Assembly: GCA_030407315.1 (NCBI GenBank)
Contig: JALQPE010002462.1
Span: forward strand, 62,001 to 126,000
DNA length: 64,000 nucleotides
Direction: 5' to 3'
Origin: Asparagopsis taxiformis
Lineage: Eukaryota; Rhodophyta; Florideophyceae; Bonnemaisoniales; Bonnemaisoniaceae
The notes under the pieces were generated by a model that did no database searches, was not told the DNA's origin, and saw only the letters and a list, made by a program, of their open reading frames with translations. Shown one piece after another: positions 17,739 through 28,188 of the stretch. Position numbers and translations under genes: made by a program. Within the stretch, counting starts at the first letter, position 1; the number at the start of each line of letters is the position of its first letter.

Positions 17739-20396
17739 TCACTCATCTTCAATGGTTAGGAATACTGCATTCACAGCAGATATAAACTTGGTCTCGTCAA
17801 TGTTCCCTATTTCGTCCAGACTTAATTTCCTCATGATTTGTTCAGCAAATTCCACATCCCTACACTTTCTTGTCCTCCAAATCCCCCGATCCATCATCTC
17901 CTTATCCATGACCCACAGTAATCGCGCCGCCATCTTAATGCTCATGGACGCTCTTGGACGCGCCCGTTTGTGGAATCGCTGTCGACACTCTTCAAGCACC
18001 GCACGCATTGCATTTTGTTCCTCCTGGTCTTTTCGCACCCGTTGAAACATCTCCATGAATAGCTCCTGACTCACCAGTACTTGGTTTTCGTCAGTGATTT
18101 CAAGGAATATATTTTCAATGGTATTCTCATCGATCGCATGTAGCGTTTTGCATCGTTCCAATACTCTGTTCAACTCCAATTTCGTCTCTTCAATGTTCAG
18201 CTTCTTCTCGCTTTGGTTGGTAGTCAAGTATTGAAAGTAGTTTTGCGCCTCCCTGTCGAGTGAATCTGGTCTCTGCGATGAACTTCCAGCAGTTGTCGCG
18301 CTACTCGATCTAGACTGCATTGCAGAAGACCCAGTATCAAACAGTGTCCATGGTTCATGATCAGTTGTGATCTCACTCACAAGCTTGGCAAACATATCCT
18401 CAAGCTCATTTGCACTTTCAAACCCACTTTCACGTACACTGCGTAGTACTGCTTCTCGGGCTGGCGATGCCAATTGTTCAATTACCTCCTGTGAGAAAGC
18501 GCAACGTGCCACCTCCAAATTACTCAGGTCAACCTGCCTAACTTGAGTTGCAATTGTTCTTACCTGTTCCACTCTGTCTGATACCACGTCTTTCTTGCCG
18601 TAATTCATGATCAGTTCCACAACGGTGTAAGATACTTCCCCCACTGCTTGCCCAACAAGCGGAATGAAGCTGAGCAAGCATTTCGCAACTGAAGCATACT
18701 TGAGTCGTTTGTCGTCCTTGTGAATTGAGTCCTGCAAGTGCTTCAAAGCTTCTGAAAGCTCTATGACAGCCTCCTGAAGATTTTGTTCATTCGATGCCAT
18801 TTTGTCCATCCTCTTGCCCATATTTCTTACATCGGTCTCTAACGCCGCAACGCGCTCTCCCAGACGGTATAATCGCTGAGCCAAATCGGTTACAGCATGC
18901 CCGATGGATTGTAGACGATTCTCTACATCGCGTCTGAACTCTCTGGCCATCTTGAACTTGTGTCCGTCCTTCACAATTCCTAAACTCTCTGCGTGATGGA
19001 AGACGGCGTCCAACAAGTCGCCATTTTCGTCTGTGAGCTTGGTGGCAGGCAAGTACAAATTGTCTTGCAGATACCAGCTGGAACCTCCGATGGTGTGGAT
19101 ATTGTTGCGCGTGATAACGCCTGCGCGAATAGCCAGTAAAATGATGTTGTGACCTGCGAGTAGGTCTGAGGCGGTGTTGACGTTATTGGCGGAGATGTGG
19201 TCAATGATGAAGGAGTGGTCGAGCAGAGCGGGGTCGGACAGTATTTTTGCGAAAGCATGTTCGAGGACGGTGAGGGTTGGAGCGGGTCGGATGGTGGATT
19301 GGTTATGTTCGATGTGCTGTTCGGAGTGAGTCTGGTAGGATGCGGTATTTGGAAGGGTAATATTTGCGGGGTGTGATGAAGAATTTTGTAGAGCAACGGG
19401 AGCTGGTTGGGCTTGGTCGTCGACTGGCACGCTCCAGACACGGATTTTAACGCGCTTTTGGAAGATTTGAAGGTCGTCACTAATGGTAACTATGGAGGAG
19501 CCGTCGGGTCTGAGGGCGCATGCGTGGACGCGATAGTTGAATTTTGCGTCGAGTGTCGCAATACGAGAAGAGGAAACTGTATCCCAGAGGGCGAATATTT
19601 CTCCAGCAATAGCAGCAACTACTCGAGAACCATCTCGTGAAATCGCACAGGTACCGGTCTTTGCGAAGGAAGAGCTCGGAGGATCGTAGTGTGGCAAAAT
19701 TTGGGGATATGCTTGTGGATTGTTAACATTCCATATTCGTAAAGTTTTACTGTCCGCGACAGCGACATGGTCGGTAGTTTGGTCAGAGGCGAGTTGAACC
19801 AGACTATCGGTCGCTGTTCGGTCTATTGACAGAGCAGCGCGATAGGAGCCAGTGAGGGTATCATAAGCGACAAACTGGTTGGCAACACGCAGAAAGGTGG
19901 TTGCACCATCGGGTGAAAAATTGATGTAATCACAGTTATTCTCCGTCCACGTTTGAAGCGGGTTGACGCAATCGAATCTGTTGTACACGGTGGCGGAGAA
20001 GAAGCCCGACCTGGCATCCTTACAAACCAGTCCGAGAAACTGTGCATCAGCGGATAAGGAACAAAATTTAGGCGTCCACGGAAAATGCGGCTGTGTATTC
20101 TGCAGCAATTTGATTTCGTTGCCGAAACTCAACTTGTGCAAGCAATAAGCCTGGTCGTGACAAGCGGCCAGGAGACGACTGGCGGCTGTGAGACAGGTCT
20201 GGGCGCCACGCTGTCGTAGTGCAACTTGTTTGGTGCGTCCCGTCGCGATGTGATGCACATACACGCGACCGGAATCGGTCGCCAGAGCCACAATGCGGCC
20301 GTCGGGGTCGACGGTCGCGAATGAAATTTTGGAAAACCCAGGGACTTTAACCTCGACAAAGCGCTGAATCGAGAGACGGTGCTGAGGTTGGGCCAT
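17739..20396 (-). CDS. Family A: WD40-coiled-coil-EF-hand-like protein (copy A2)
   Basis: This encodes 885 aa from ATG 20396, chosen because paralogues start at the same place relative to the first propeller strand (ISFATVDPDGRIVAL); the frame is open further upstream. A WD40-like propeller covers about 1-325 (ASDQTTDHVAVADSKTLRIWNV, CAISRDGSRVVAA). A variable Ser/Thr/Gln linker follows. A block conserved in all copies spans about 371-485 (FAKILSDPALLDHSF, SDLLAGHNIILLAIRAG, WYLQDNLYLPA). A coiled coil spans about 490-560, and a hydrophobic Gly-containing segment (CLLSFIPLVGQAVGEV) about 573-597. The helical tail ends in a degenerate EF-hand-like loop (LDEIGNIDETKF). Function is not known. 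The propeller suggests a protein-binding scaffold; the hydrophobic segment could insert in or bind a membrane. It lies 276 bp downstream of a family B gene on the same strand. Confidence 0.88.
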   Translation of the reverse strand: MAQPQHRLSIQRFVEVKVPGFSKISFATVDPDGRIVALATDSGRVYVHHIATGRTKQVALRQRGAQTCLTAASRLLAACHDQAYCLHKLSFGNEIKLLQNTQPHFPWTPKFCSLSADAQFLGLVCKDARSGFFSATVYNRFDCVNPLQTWTENNCDYINFSPDGATTFLRVANQFVAYDTLTGSYRAALSIDRTATDSLVQLASDQTTDHVAVADSKTLRIWNVNNPQAYPQILPHYDPPSSSFAKTGTCAISRDGSRVVAAIAGEIFALWDTVSSSRIATLDAKFNYRVHACALRPDGSSIVTISDDLQIFQKRVKIRVWSVPVDDQAQPAPVALQNSSSHPANITLPNTASYQTHSEQHIEHNQSTIRPAPTLTVLEHAFAKILSDPALLDHSFIIDHISANNVNTASDLLAGHNIILLAIRAGVITRNNIHTIGGSSWYLQDNLYLPATKLTDENGDLLDAVFHHAESLGIVKDGHKFKMAREFRRDVENRLQSIGHAVTDLAQRLYRLGERVAALETDVRNMGKRMDKMASNEQNLQEAVIELSEALKHLQDSIHKDDKRLKYASVAKCLLSFIPLVGQAVGEVSYTVVELIMNYGKKDVVSDRVEQVRTIATQVRQVDLSNLEVARCAFSQEVIEQLASPAREAVLRSVRESGFESANELEDMFAKLVSEITTDHEPWTLFDTGSSAMQSRSSSATTAGSSSQRPDSLDREAQNYFQYLTTNQSEKKLNIEETKLELNRVLERCKTLHAIDENTIENIFLEITDENQVLVSQELFMEMFQRVRKDQEEQNAMRAVLEECRQRFHKRARPRASMSIKMAARLLWVMDKEMMDRGIWRTRKCRDVEFAEQIMRKLSLDEIGNIDETKFISAVNAVFLTIEDE

Positions 20397-20534
20397 GATG
20401 ATTGCAGACGCGGGAAGACGCGCATGACGCTGGCGCGATACAGCAGACGAACAGTTGGCAACGACATCGCACAATATGGTATGAGGTTGGAAACAACAGC
20501 CGTGCGTCAATGATGCTGACTGTATTGTGTACCT

Positions 20535-20543
20535 CACGTGTAC
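20535..20543 (+). promoter_or_regulatory. CACGTGTAC site upstream of A2
   Basis: CACGTGTAC, 139 nt before ATG 20396, in the short gap between family B and A genes. The same 9-mer occurs at 34043, 39664 and twice at 60293-60312. Confidence 0.4.
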
Positions 20544-20672
20544 GCATCTCGGCCAATCATCCATCGAGGATACCTTTACAGTGCTACGCTTTGTTGGCTT
20601 CTACTCAGAATCTGCCGACACTTGTTTCCCACACATTGTCGACCAATCGTTCGCGTCTCGCAATCGGCGACG

Positions 20673-23111
20673 TCACACAGACGCACGCCGGCCAATCGAG
20701 ACGGTGGGACGTTGCACTGGCTCCCGGCCTCGCGATTCATCATCTCCTCGAGTGCCAGTTGTAGCTCCTGGCCGACGTGTCGTCGCCGACGCGTCCGAGT
20801 TCTCGCCTTCGGAGGACAGCAACAAGTCTATAGTCGGCGATCTTAAACCGCGTGAAATGCCCCTATCTACCGCCGGCATTCTGAAGTCCACTTCGTGAGG
20901 CCATGTACCACTATCGGATCCCTGGTTGAGCCTATCCAAAGACTCGCTGAAAATCTGCGTGCTATATCCCGAAAAACTCAGATCTGAAGGTGAGCGCAGC
21001 GGCGGCAGCCTCCGCCGCCGACGGGGCCGCCTCCTAGGTCCCCTGGATCCGCTCCTTAGGTTGCCAGGAGTTTCATCTGAATCATTGCTAGGCATCCTTG
21101 CCCGTTGTAATGGCACCAAGTCTGTATCCGGTTGATTCTGTGGTGAGCTTACGGTCCTTTCCAACGCATCCTCTCCCTCCGTCACATGTGGTGGACTTGC
21201 ACGTGAAAGCCGTGCTGTTTGCGCTGGCATAGCAAATCTTTCAGTTTCAGCACTGCCATGTTGAGCTAGGTTTGTTCGATTCGCTCCACAGGCTGAGCAC
21301 TGATGCACAAAAGGTCGTTCTTCATCCGCCTGTGTCTCCCTTTTCAGTAGAGTTCCCCTGTTTATTTCGAGACAGCAACATGTTTTCAACCGTCGCAGCG
21401 CATGTCCCACGTACTTGATTTCATGCAATTTTCTTCTCGATCTGTAGTCACGTTTCAATGCGTGGTGTAGTAGATCTTTGTTCCGAATTTCATATCGCGC
21501 TCTCTCCGTTCTGCGAGATATAAGAGTCGGATTATTCCTGTGTAGCCTCCCTCCCGAGCGAGGCACATATGTAATCGGATTCTTCTGGATCAAGAAATCA
21601 ATCAGCTGAATGATGTAGTCAAGTCTCTCTTCCAACTCTCTTCGATCCGTTTCATTACTTGGCCGATTTCCCGGTCGCCGATGAAATTCCAATATGGCAA
21701 TGACAGTAGCATAGGCTGCTCTTTTCCACAACCGCGTAGGATCGTTGGACCTGCTACGCTCATTATCTACTGCATTTTCACTTTGTCTCAGTGTTTCAAG
21801 GTCCGGCGGCGGGCCGCGCCACCATCTTTGGATTAGCCCACCGCAGCAACTCGGAAGCCCCAGTGCCGCTGTGATTCTCGAATTCAGGCTTTTCAAACCC
21901 GCCCGATTCAGCTCCAGATGCACCGCCCATTTCTGCGCAATGCCAGGCGTTACCCATCCGAGCGAGTTGTCAGCAGGGAGAGGTAGTTTACTTCGTTGCT
22001 CACCGAGGATGTCCGATGTGATGGATCCCACCGTTTCAAATGTAAACGGATTGACGTCATCCTCGCCATCGTTGTCTCCCCGAGCGTGATCATGTTTGTT
22101 CTGTCTGCGATTTTTGAAACAGAGCCGTCGATGGTTACCTCTGACACGTCGTTGACGGATGCGTATCCTGGCGAATGGCTGCCGGTTTCGTAGCGTTGTT
22201 CCATGCCTCAAAACTCCGGCCAATACTATGGCAAGTAGGAAGGGGTTGTCAAAGTCTTGGATTACATTTTGTAAAGAATACGCAGACCTGAAGGCTACAG
22301 CCAATGCACCACTGCGAAATTGTAACTGATTGTAGGCAGCATTGGGATCGTCGACTTCGGGAGTCTCACTGGCTACGCCGTCTCCATCCTCTATCACTGC
22401 GGTTGAGCGGCCTGGGATAGACGAAGCCATAACGCCGGGTATGATTGGATCCTCCAAATCTGGAAACGTGATTGGGGTGTGACGAGTGATGGGGTTTGTC
22501 AGCATCCAGATTGTCCATAGTGCGTACATACACATGCGTTCTCTCGTGTCCAAGACGGTAACCTTCAAATACGGAAGCGGGTACGAGTTTCTCACGTGAA
22601 AACGCGGGGAATAAATGGCGCGAGGAGCCTCGCCAGGAAAGTCATTGTCGACGAGATAGTTACTGACGCTCACACGTGCAAGTGATTTTGGAAGATGCTG
22701 ATTGACATATTCCACTATATCGTACGAAATGTCATTTTGCAAATAGTCTTGCATCGTTTTCACCTCCACAGCTTGCCACAGATCGCGCACATCCACAAGC
22801 GCAAGGACTCCGCGCCAGGCTCTCCAGCTGTTTATGAACGAGATGAGGATGGTCACGACGGCCATGAAAAGCTCCTTTCGGTCCGCCTCTTGTTCGGAGC
22901 ATAGCTGGAGAAGAGCGTAGGGAATGAGGGAGCCGTATGGGATGAGACTGATAAGGAAATAGCCTATGACGTAGTATCGTGCACGTGTAAAGGTGATCCA
23001 ATTGCGACCAAGGGGGTCCACGAGAGGAAGGAGTCCCCATGGTAGTAATGCACCGATATAGGCGAGAAAGACGAAAATTGTATTGTCGGACGGTAAGTCA
23101 CACAGACCCAT
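20673..23111 (-). CDS. Family B membrane protein with Arg/Ser-rich tail (copy B2)
   Basis: This encodes 812 aa starting MGLCDLPSDN; paralogues start MKLCEYSSDN and MPLCDFSSDD, which fixes the start. Hydrophobic segments at about 11-31, 46-69 and 80-106 probably span a membrane, with a fourth candidate at 192-206 (CMYALWTIWML). A conserved block follows TM3 (VSNYLVDNDFPGEAPRAIY, about 149-167). The middle holds NPFTFE..GSITSDI and SLGWVTPGI.QKW.VHLELNRAG, then a CCGGLIQRWWRGPP patch and WKRAAY..V.AILEFHRRPG. The last 150 residues are low-complexity, rich in Arg, Ser and Pro (GPRRRPRRRRRLPPLRSPSD). I do not recognise the family. It is a membrane protein with a large probably cytosolic domain, encoded just upstream of a family A gene. 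A TATTTATC sequence at 23174-23181 may act as a TATA element. Confidence 0.87.
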   Translation of the reverse strand: MGLCDLPSDNTIFVFLAYIGALLPWGLLPLVDPLGRNWITFTRARYYVIGYFLISLIPYGSLIPYALLQLCSEQEADRKELFMAVVTILISFINSWRAWRGVLALVDVRDLWQAVEVKTMQDYLQNDISYDIVEYVNQHLPKSLARVSVSNYLVDNDFPGEAPRAIYSPRFHVRNSYPLPYLKVTVLDTRERMCMYALWTIWMLTNPITRHTPITFPDLEDPIIPGVMASSIPGRSTAVIEDGDGVASETPEVDDPNAAYNQLQFRSGALAVAFRSAYSLQNVIQDFDNPFLLAIVLAGVLRHGTTLRNRQPFARIRIRQRRVRGNHRRLCFKNRRQNKHDHARGDNDGEDDVNPFTFETVGSITSDILGEQRSKLPLPADNSLGWVTPGIAQKWAVHLELNRAGLKSLNSRITAALGLPSCCGGLIQRWWRGPPPDLETLRQSENAVDNERSRSNDPTRLWKRAAYATVIAILEFHRRPGNRPSNETDRRELEERLDYIIQLIDFLIQKNPITYVPRSGGRLHRNNPTLISRRTERARYEIRNKDLLHHALKRDYRSRRKLHEIKYVGHALRRLKTCCCLEINRGTLLKRETQADEERPFVHQCSACGANRTNLAQHGSAETERFAMPAQTARLSRASPPHVTEGEDALERTVSSPQNQPDTDLVPLQRARMPSNDSDETPGNLRSGSRGPRRRPRRRRRLPPLRSPSDLSFSGYSTQIFSESLDRLNQGSDSGTWPHEVDFRMPAVDRGISRGLRSPTIDLLLSSEGENSDASATTRRPGATTGTRGDDESRGREPVQRPTVSIGRRASV

Positions 23112-23985
23112 GGCACTTGCAGATTGCGCACGTTTCCGGTTGAGGGTGTTTCAAGGGCATCGGGTGTGCCTTGGATAAATAGGAAAAGAGGGATGGCATG
23201 GATGATGTTGATAAAAGAATGTATGGATGCTCTGACATTTTGTGGGAGAGCGTAATGACAGTAATTAAATTTAATGGAGATGCACTTATGCGTTGCTTGT
23301 AAACGAGCAGTAGATGCACGTAACGGGCCCAAGTAAGGGATTAAAATAACTAACAACGCTGATTAGGTAACGCATTATGTACAGTTGAATATGGGAATTT
23401 TAGTGCTCTGGGCCCGGTAGAAAACTCATCGACTGGGTCATATTCCATCATTACCCAGAATAACGGAGGTGAGGAGGTCCTGTCACTTGGACGATCTTGG
23501 ATGTTTGCCAACGTCGGCGACTTTGTCTACAGCTGTACGCTAGCGGAGATGTACAGTACGATGTGCCGAAAATATCTCAAAATGCAAATGCGTACAGTAC
23601 TGCAGCCCTGATTCTCCAATAATTTAGGGGAGTACGAGAAAGTAGATCTCATGGGGAACGCCAATGCCGTTTCGACACATGTTTCCAGACGATACGTGTG
23701 CGCACCAGAGAACAACTTATGTTCTCGCTCGTCAATCCATCGCCGAGTAAACACCTTCCTGGTCGTAGCCCGTGCCCAATCCATCATGGTCGAGCGGGTC
23801 TTCTAGAAGCGAGGGCATTCACACAAGTTGTACAACACGTGAGGCTGGAAAAGAGACAACAACAGTACAAGCGAGCAATCGACTACACGTGCCAAATCAT
23901 GTCCAATTTATCATCATGCATCTGTACAACAGCCGTCATTGACATCTTCAATTCCTAAATAAGCACAACAAATTACAATCCTACC
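23112..23985. other. Spacer between B2 and A3
   Basis: 874 bp holding the B2 promoter side and the A3 3' flank. It contains several GTAC-centred words (near 23375, 23530, 23552, 23592) and CTACACGTG at 23883-23891, the reverse complement of CACGTGTAG. The short open frames here look like chance. Confidence 0.45.
23883..23891 (-). promoter_or_regulatory. CACGTGTAG site, near-match of the shared motif
   Basis: On the minus strand it reads CACGTGTAG, one base from the CACGTGTAC word. It is about 770 nt upstream of the B2 start, just past the A3 stop. Confidence 0.25.
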
Positions 23986-26730
23986 TCATAAATTAAAATT
24001 TCCAGCAATTTTTGCAATCTTCTCACTATCATACGTACAGCTCAAGATCGACCGTCCCTCACCAGAATTGCGGCTCAGCAAGTGCTCCACCACAGTTACA
24101 AACTCGTCCCTGCCGATATTCCCCTTCTCAAAACCCATACCACTCATCGCTCGCGCCGCAGCACTCACATCCGTGCACAATCCCTCATTCAACATCCCGC
24201 GCTTGACCATTTCGCAGCTCATATTATTCAGCAGTCGCGCCGCCAACCGAACGTTCACATACGCCTTGGACCCCGCTCGTATGTCAAATTTCTCCCGAGT
24301 CTCTTCAAGCACCGCTTCCATCGCGCATTGCTGCATCTGATCCTCCTGCACGCGTCGGAACATCTCCAGGAAAAGCGCCTCGTTCACCGTCTCCACGTCC
24401 GGGTCTGTGATATCGAAGAACATATTCTCGAAATCCTCCTCGTCGATCTTGTGCAGCCCGTTGCACCGGTCCAAGACATAGTTCAATTCGACTTTCGCAC
24501 CTTCAAAATCTAGTTCTCGATCCCTCTTGTCTGCGCACACATACTCAAAGTGCTTTCGCGCCTTGTCTTCGGGCAAATCGCTTGTTTGTGACGGACCGTC
24601 GCCCGTTGTCGCACTGCTCCCCTCCGACAGCCAGGCAGAGGACCCGATGTCCAGCAGTGCTATCGGCTCATCCTCCACTGTGATTTCGCTCACAAGCTGC
24701 ACGAGCACACTCTCAACCTCATCCACACTTTTGAACCCGCTTTTTTGTACACTGTCCAGAACTGCTTCCCGCGCGGTCGGTTCCAATTTCTTCTGTGTGG
24801 TTTCTGAAAATGCGTAACGTGCCACTTGCATATTGCTCAGGTCCACCTGTGTGATCTGTGTTGCAATTGATTTCATACGCTCCATTCTAATCCGTCGAAC
24901 GTCTCTCTTGTTGAATTCCATGAGTAGCTCGGCAACTGTATACGATGCTTCACCCACCGCATGTCCGACAAGCGGAATGAAGCTGAGCAAGCATTTCGCA
25001 ACTGCGGCATACCTGATGCGTTTATCTCCTTTGTGAAGCGATTCCTGCAATTGTCTCAACGCCTCCGAAAGCCGCATCACAGCGTCCTGAAGGTTCTGTT
25101 CATTCGATGCTAATTTGTTCACCATTTCGTTCATATTTCGTACATCCGTCTCCAACGCATCCACACGCTCTTCTAGATGGCATAGTCGCTGAGCCATATC
25201 GGTTACAGCATGCCCGATGGATTGCAGATCGTTTTCCATGTCAAGTCTGAACTCTCTGGCCATCTTGAACTTGTGCCCATCCTGCACAATTCCTAAACTC
25301 TCTGCATGGAGGAAGATGGCGTCCAACAAGTCGCCATTTTCGTCTGTGAGCTTGGTGGCAGGCAAGTACAAGTTGTCTTGTAGATACCATCTGGTATCAC
25401 CGATGGTGTGAATGTCGTTGTGAGTAATAACGCCTGCCCGAATGGCGAATAAAATGATGTTGTGGCCTGCGAGTAGGTCTGAGGCGGTGTTGACGTTATT
25501 GGCGGAGATGTGGTCTGTGATGAAGGAGTGGTCGAGCAGAGCGGGGTCGGACAGTATTTTTGCGAAAGCATGTTCGAGGACGGTGGCGGTTAGAGCGGGT
25601 CGGATGAGAGATTGGGTATGTTCGATGTGTTGTTTAGACTGAAGATGTGTTGCGATTTTCTGGATTTTCGGTTCGTCCAAGTCTGACACTGAATCTGAGG
25701 CATCACTGAGGGCTTGGTCTTCATCATCGACAACTGATTGGGCTTGTTCGACATCGACTATTTGATGGGCTTGGCTGTCCCTTGGCATCTTCCATGTTCG
25801 TATTTCAAAGTTATCTGCAACAGTAACTATAGAGTTTCCATCGGATGCTATAGCACACGCGTAGAGTCTGAATTCATGACCAACCATTGTCGCAATACGT
25901 GAACATGTTACTGTGTCCCAAATTCCAAAGTTGTGGTTTGAAACGGCAGCCACTACTCTGCCACCGTCTCGAGAAATTGCGCATGCTCCGATAGAGTAGA
26001 GTGAGATTGGCGGACGATAATGGGGCAAAGTTTTTGCGGGTTCATCCGGACAATTAACATTCCATAACTGTAGACTTCTACCATCCACAATGGCAACATG
26101 ATCGGTAGATAGGTCCGAGACAAATCCCAGGAAATGGCTGTGTTCTCTACGCGGGTCAATCGACAGTGCCGCACGTTGAGAGCCGGAAACGGTATCGAAG
26201 GCCACAAGCTGCTGCTCGCCGTACAGAAAAGTCGTAGAACCATCGGGAGAAAAGTTGATACCGTCATAGTTTTTGTCGACCCAAGTTTGAAGCGGGGTAT
26301 CCCAATCGGAGCTATCGAACACTTTCGCGGACGACGAAGCAGTTTTTGTATTTTCAGTGACCAGACCGAAGAACTGTCCATTGGCAGACAGCGAACACAC
26401 GCGCGGATTGGACTTTGAATTTGGCTGAATGCGTCGCAGTTCGGCCATTCCACTCCTTTGGTCCATTCGGTACAGATCGATGGTCGTGTCATGACAAGCA
26501 GCCAAGAGGTTGTTGGTCGCGCTCAGACAGGTTTTCCGGCGTCGCGGGCGGAGTGGAATCGCCTTGGTGCGTCCAGATGCAATGTGATGCACAAATCCAC
26601 TCCCGAGCGACGTCACTATAGCCACGTTTTCATGGTCGGGGTCCACAGCGGCGAATTCCAGCAGCGCGATTAACGGACGCCGCGGCCGGACCACCTTGAG
26701 GCAAGAGAGCTGGCGTCCGCCAGGCTGCAT
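23986..26730 (-). CDS. Family A: WD40-coiled-coil-EF-hand-like protein (copy A3)
   Basis: This encodes 914 aa if translation begins at ATG 26730 (MQPGGRQLSCLKVV), which aligns with the paralogue start MQPAGREVLCENVV; in-frame ATGs at 26763 and 26769 are alternatives. The propeller region includes FSPDGSTTFLYGEQQLVAF, LSTDHVAIVDGRSLQLWNV and CAISRDGGRVVAA. An acidic Ser/Asp-rich linker (QALSDASDSVSDLDEPK) precedes the invariant module (FAKILSDPALLDHSF, LLAGHNIILFAIRAG, WYLQDNLYLPATKL). The coiled coil, LLSFIPLVGHAVGEA segment and EF-hand-like tail follow; the last loop (FEKGNIGRDEF) has lost most Ca ligands. Parts of the invariant module are almost identical in DNA to A2, while the flanks are diverged. 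Confidence 0.88.
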   Translation of the reverse strand: MQPGGRQLSCLKVVRPRRPLIALLEFAAVDPDHENVAIVTSLGSGFVHHIASGRTKAIPLRPRRRKTCLSATNNLLAACHDTTIDLYRMDQRSGMAELRRIQPNSKSNPRVCSLSANGQFFGLVTENTKTASSSAKVFDSSDWDTPLQTWVDKNYDGINFSPDGSTTFLYGEQQLVAFDTVSGSQRAALSIDPRREHSHFLGFVSDLSTDHVAIVDGRSLQLWNVNCPDEPAKTLPHYRPPISLYSIGACAISRDGGRVVAAVSNHNFGIWDTVTCSRIATMVGHEFRLYACAIASDGNSIVTVADNFEIRTWKMPRDSQAHQIVDVEQAQSVVDDEDQALSDASDSVSDLDEPKIQKIATHLQSKQHIEHTQSLIRPALTATVLEHAFAKILSDPALLDHSFITDHISANNVNTASDLLAGHNIILFAIRAGVITHNDIHTIGDTRWYLQDNLYLPATKLTDENGDLLDAIFLHAESLGIVQDGHKFKMAREFRLDMENDLQSIGHAVTDMAQRLCHLEERVDALETDVRNMNEMVNKLASNEQNLQDAVMRLSEALRQLQESLHKGDKRIRYAAVAKCLLSFIPLVGHAVGEASYTVAELLMEFNKRDVRRIRMERMKSIATQITQVDLSNMQVARYAFSETTQKKLEPTAREAVLDSVQKSGFKSVDEVESVLVQLVSEITVEDEPIALLDIGSSAWLSEGSSATTGDGPSQTSDLPEDKARKHFEYVCADKRDRELDFEGAKVELNYVLDRCNGLHKIDEEDFENMFFDITDPDVETVNEALFLEMFRRVQEDQMQQCAMEAVLEETREKFDIRAGSKAYVNVRLAARLLNNMSCEMVKRGMLNEGLCTDVSAAARAMSGMGFEKGNIGRDEFVTVVEHLLSRNSGEGRSILSCTYDSEKIAKIAGNFNL

Positions 26731-28188
26731 GTCGGATAAGGTCGCTCCAAATGCTGAATGCATCTGCATGCTGGCGGCGAGGTCGGAGATGGACGTGGGT
26801 TGAGGTCGGTTGTCGCGATTTAAGTATGTTCCACCGTGCGCGTGGTCGCGCGATGACGGCGCTCTCTGTGGTTGAGGTGGACATTGGGGAGTTGGATGGT
26901 ATCTGTTATCCTCGTCGCATGTGATTGGTTGAGACTTGTGGGACAACAATTGCTGTGAGGTCGCTGTACAGACTGTCCTACGCGTTCGGTACAGTGCGTT
27001 GGCAGTTGCGCGTGATTATTGTTCATTTCATGGTCGTCGAGTAATTGTACAGGTGTGACATTTGCAGAACTGTGATTGGTGAGAGACGATTGGACGAGAT
27101 CTGCCAGCAGTTCCTTGTTACTTGCGTATATTGTTGTACTGCTTGCCCCATCTCACGCAATGTTTTTGATGTGTTTCGAGATATTTCGAGCTTCTGTAGA
27201 TGTATGACATGCATCCAACCATGGTTGTACGGTACATGGCCCATTTTTTCGAGACTTTGGAATAATGTATAATCTCTACGGTACACACGAGTTTGCCTTT
27301 TGCTCTTATCCACATATATAGTATATTTCTCTCAGCGACTACTGTACCACAGTGGACGCTTATCCACCAATTCATCATCTCATTACATAATAATGCGTTA
27401 CAACCAGTCTGATCTGTTGCGGAAATTGATCAGCGTATTGCACAATCTTTCACATGCAGTGTCTTTCTTGTACCAACTATAAACAAAGTCCGCAGCAGTC
27501 ATCGCTTTCTCATTCACCGTTTGTCAAACTATCCGAATGCAGCTCTACAGATATTTGACAATTGCAATGTATTTGGGATGACTTTCGTCTACGCAAATCC
27601 AGCACTGCAACTACTTCAAATCTTCCGACAGTCGTATAGAAGTTTTCTAAACGTTGCGTCCATTCACAACCTCTCCGTAGATCTTATCGAGTAGGTCTTA
27701 CAATTCGATGTCCAAAGTGCCAGTGAGCAGTTATTCCGGTTGGCGGTATGAACGCCAAGGCTCGCAAAGACAGTGATGTGAATTCAGGCTACCTGGTTCG
27801 GTAACCTGACGGCATTAGAAAGTCCGACATGCCATGATTCGAATGGAGCAGTATGTCGAATGAAGTCTGCGACCCGTCACAAAATTCCAGCATCACTTGG
27901 AAGATTCTGGCAACCGCTTAAGATTTGCAAAAATGTCAAAAGCGAAGCAATGTCGCAAGATTACGATTCAATTGGCGACATGTTCTTGCGCTCCGTGATC
28001 TCAACATACATCCAAAGAGGACAGCAGTATTTTGTACGTACATACAGCTTGGAAGGGTTCTCATCACCTTGAGTGGCTGTGGTGCCTGATGCTCCCTATT
28101 TTTGCTGATCGTAACGGGTCATCTCATTCATTCACCAAGAATGACGATGACTAAACTCGTCTCTGCCATGTTTCCGCACCTCCCGATG
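26731..28188. other. Spacer between A3 and B3
   Basis: About 1.46 kb. Several GTAC-containing words cluster upstream of A3 (near 26967, 26992, 27048, 27228, 27280, 27343). No frame has domain motifs or paralogues. A region near 27836 that resembles a T arm does not fold as a tRNA. Confidence 0.45.

Noticed and set aside
18980..19480. Long minus-strand frame of 166 codons overlapping A2, with similar frames at the same place in A3 and A4
   Set aside because: It recurs because the conserved module of family A is nearly identical in DNA there. The A frame carries conservation across diverged copies; this one does not outside the patch.
27830..27850. T-arm-like word (gattcgaatgg) suggesting a second tRNA
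   Set aside because: No matching acceptor, D or anticodon arms on either strand.
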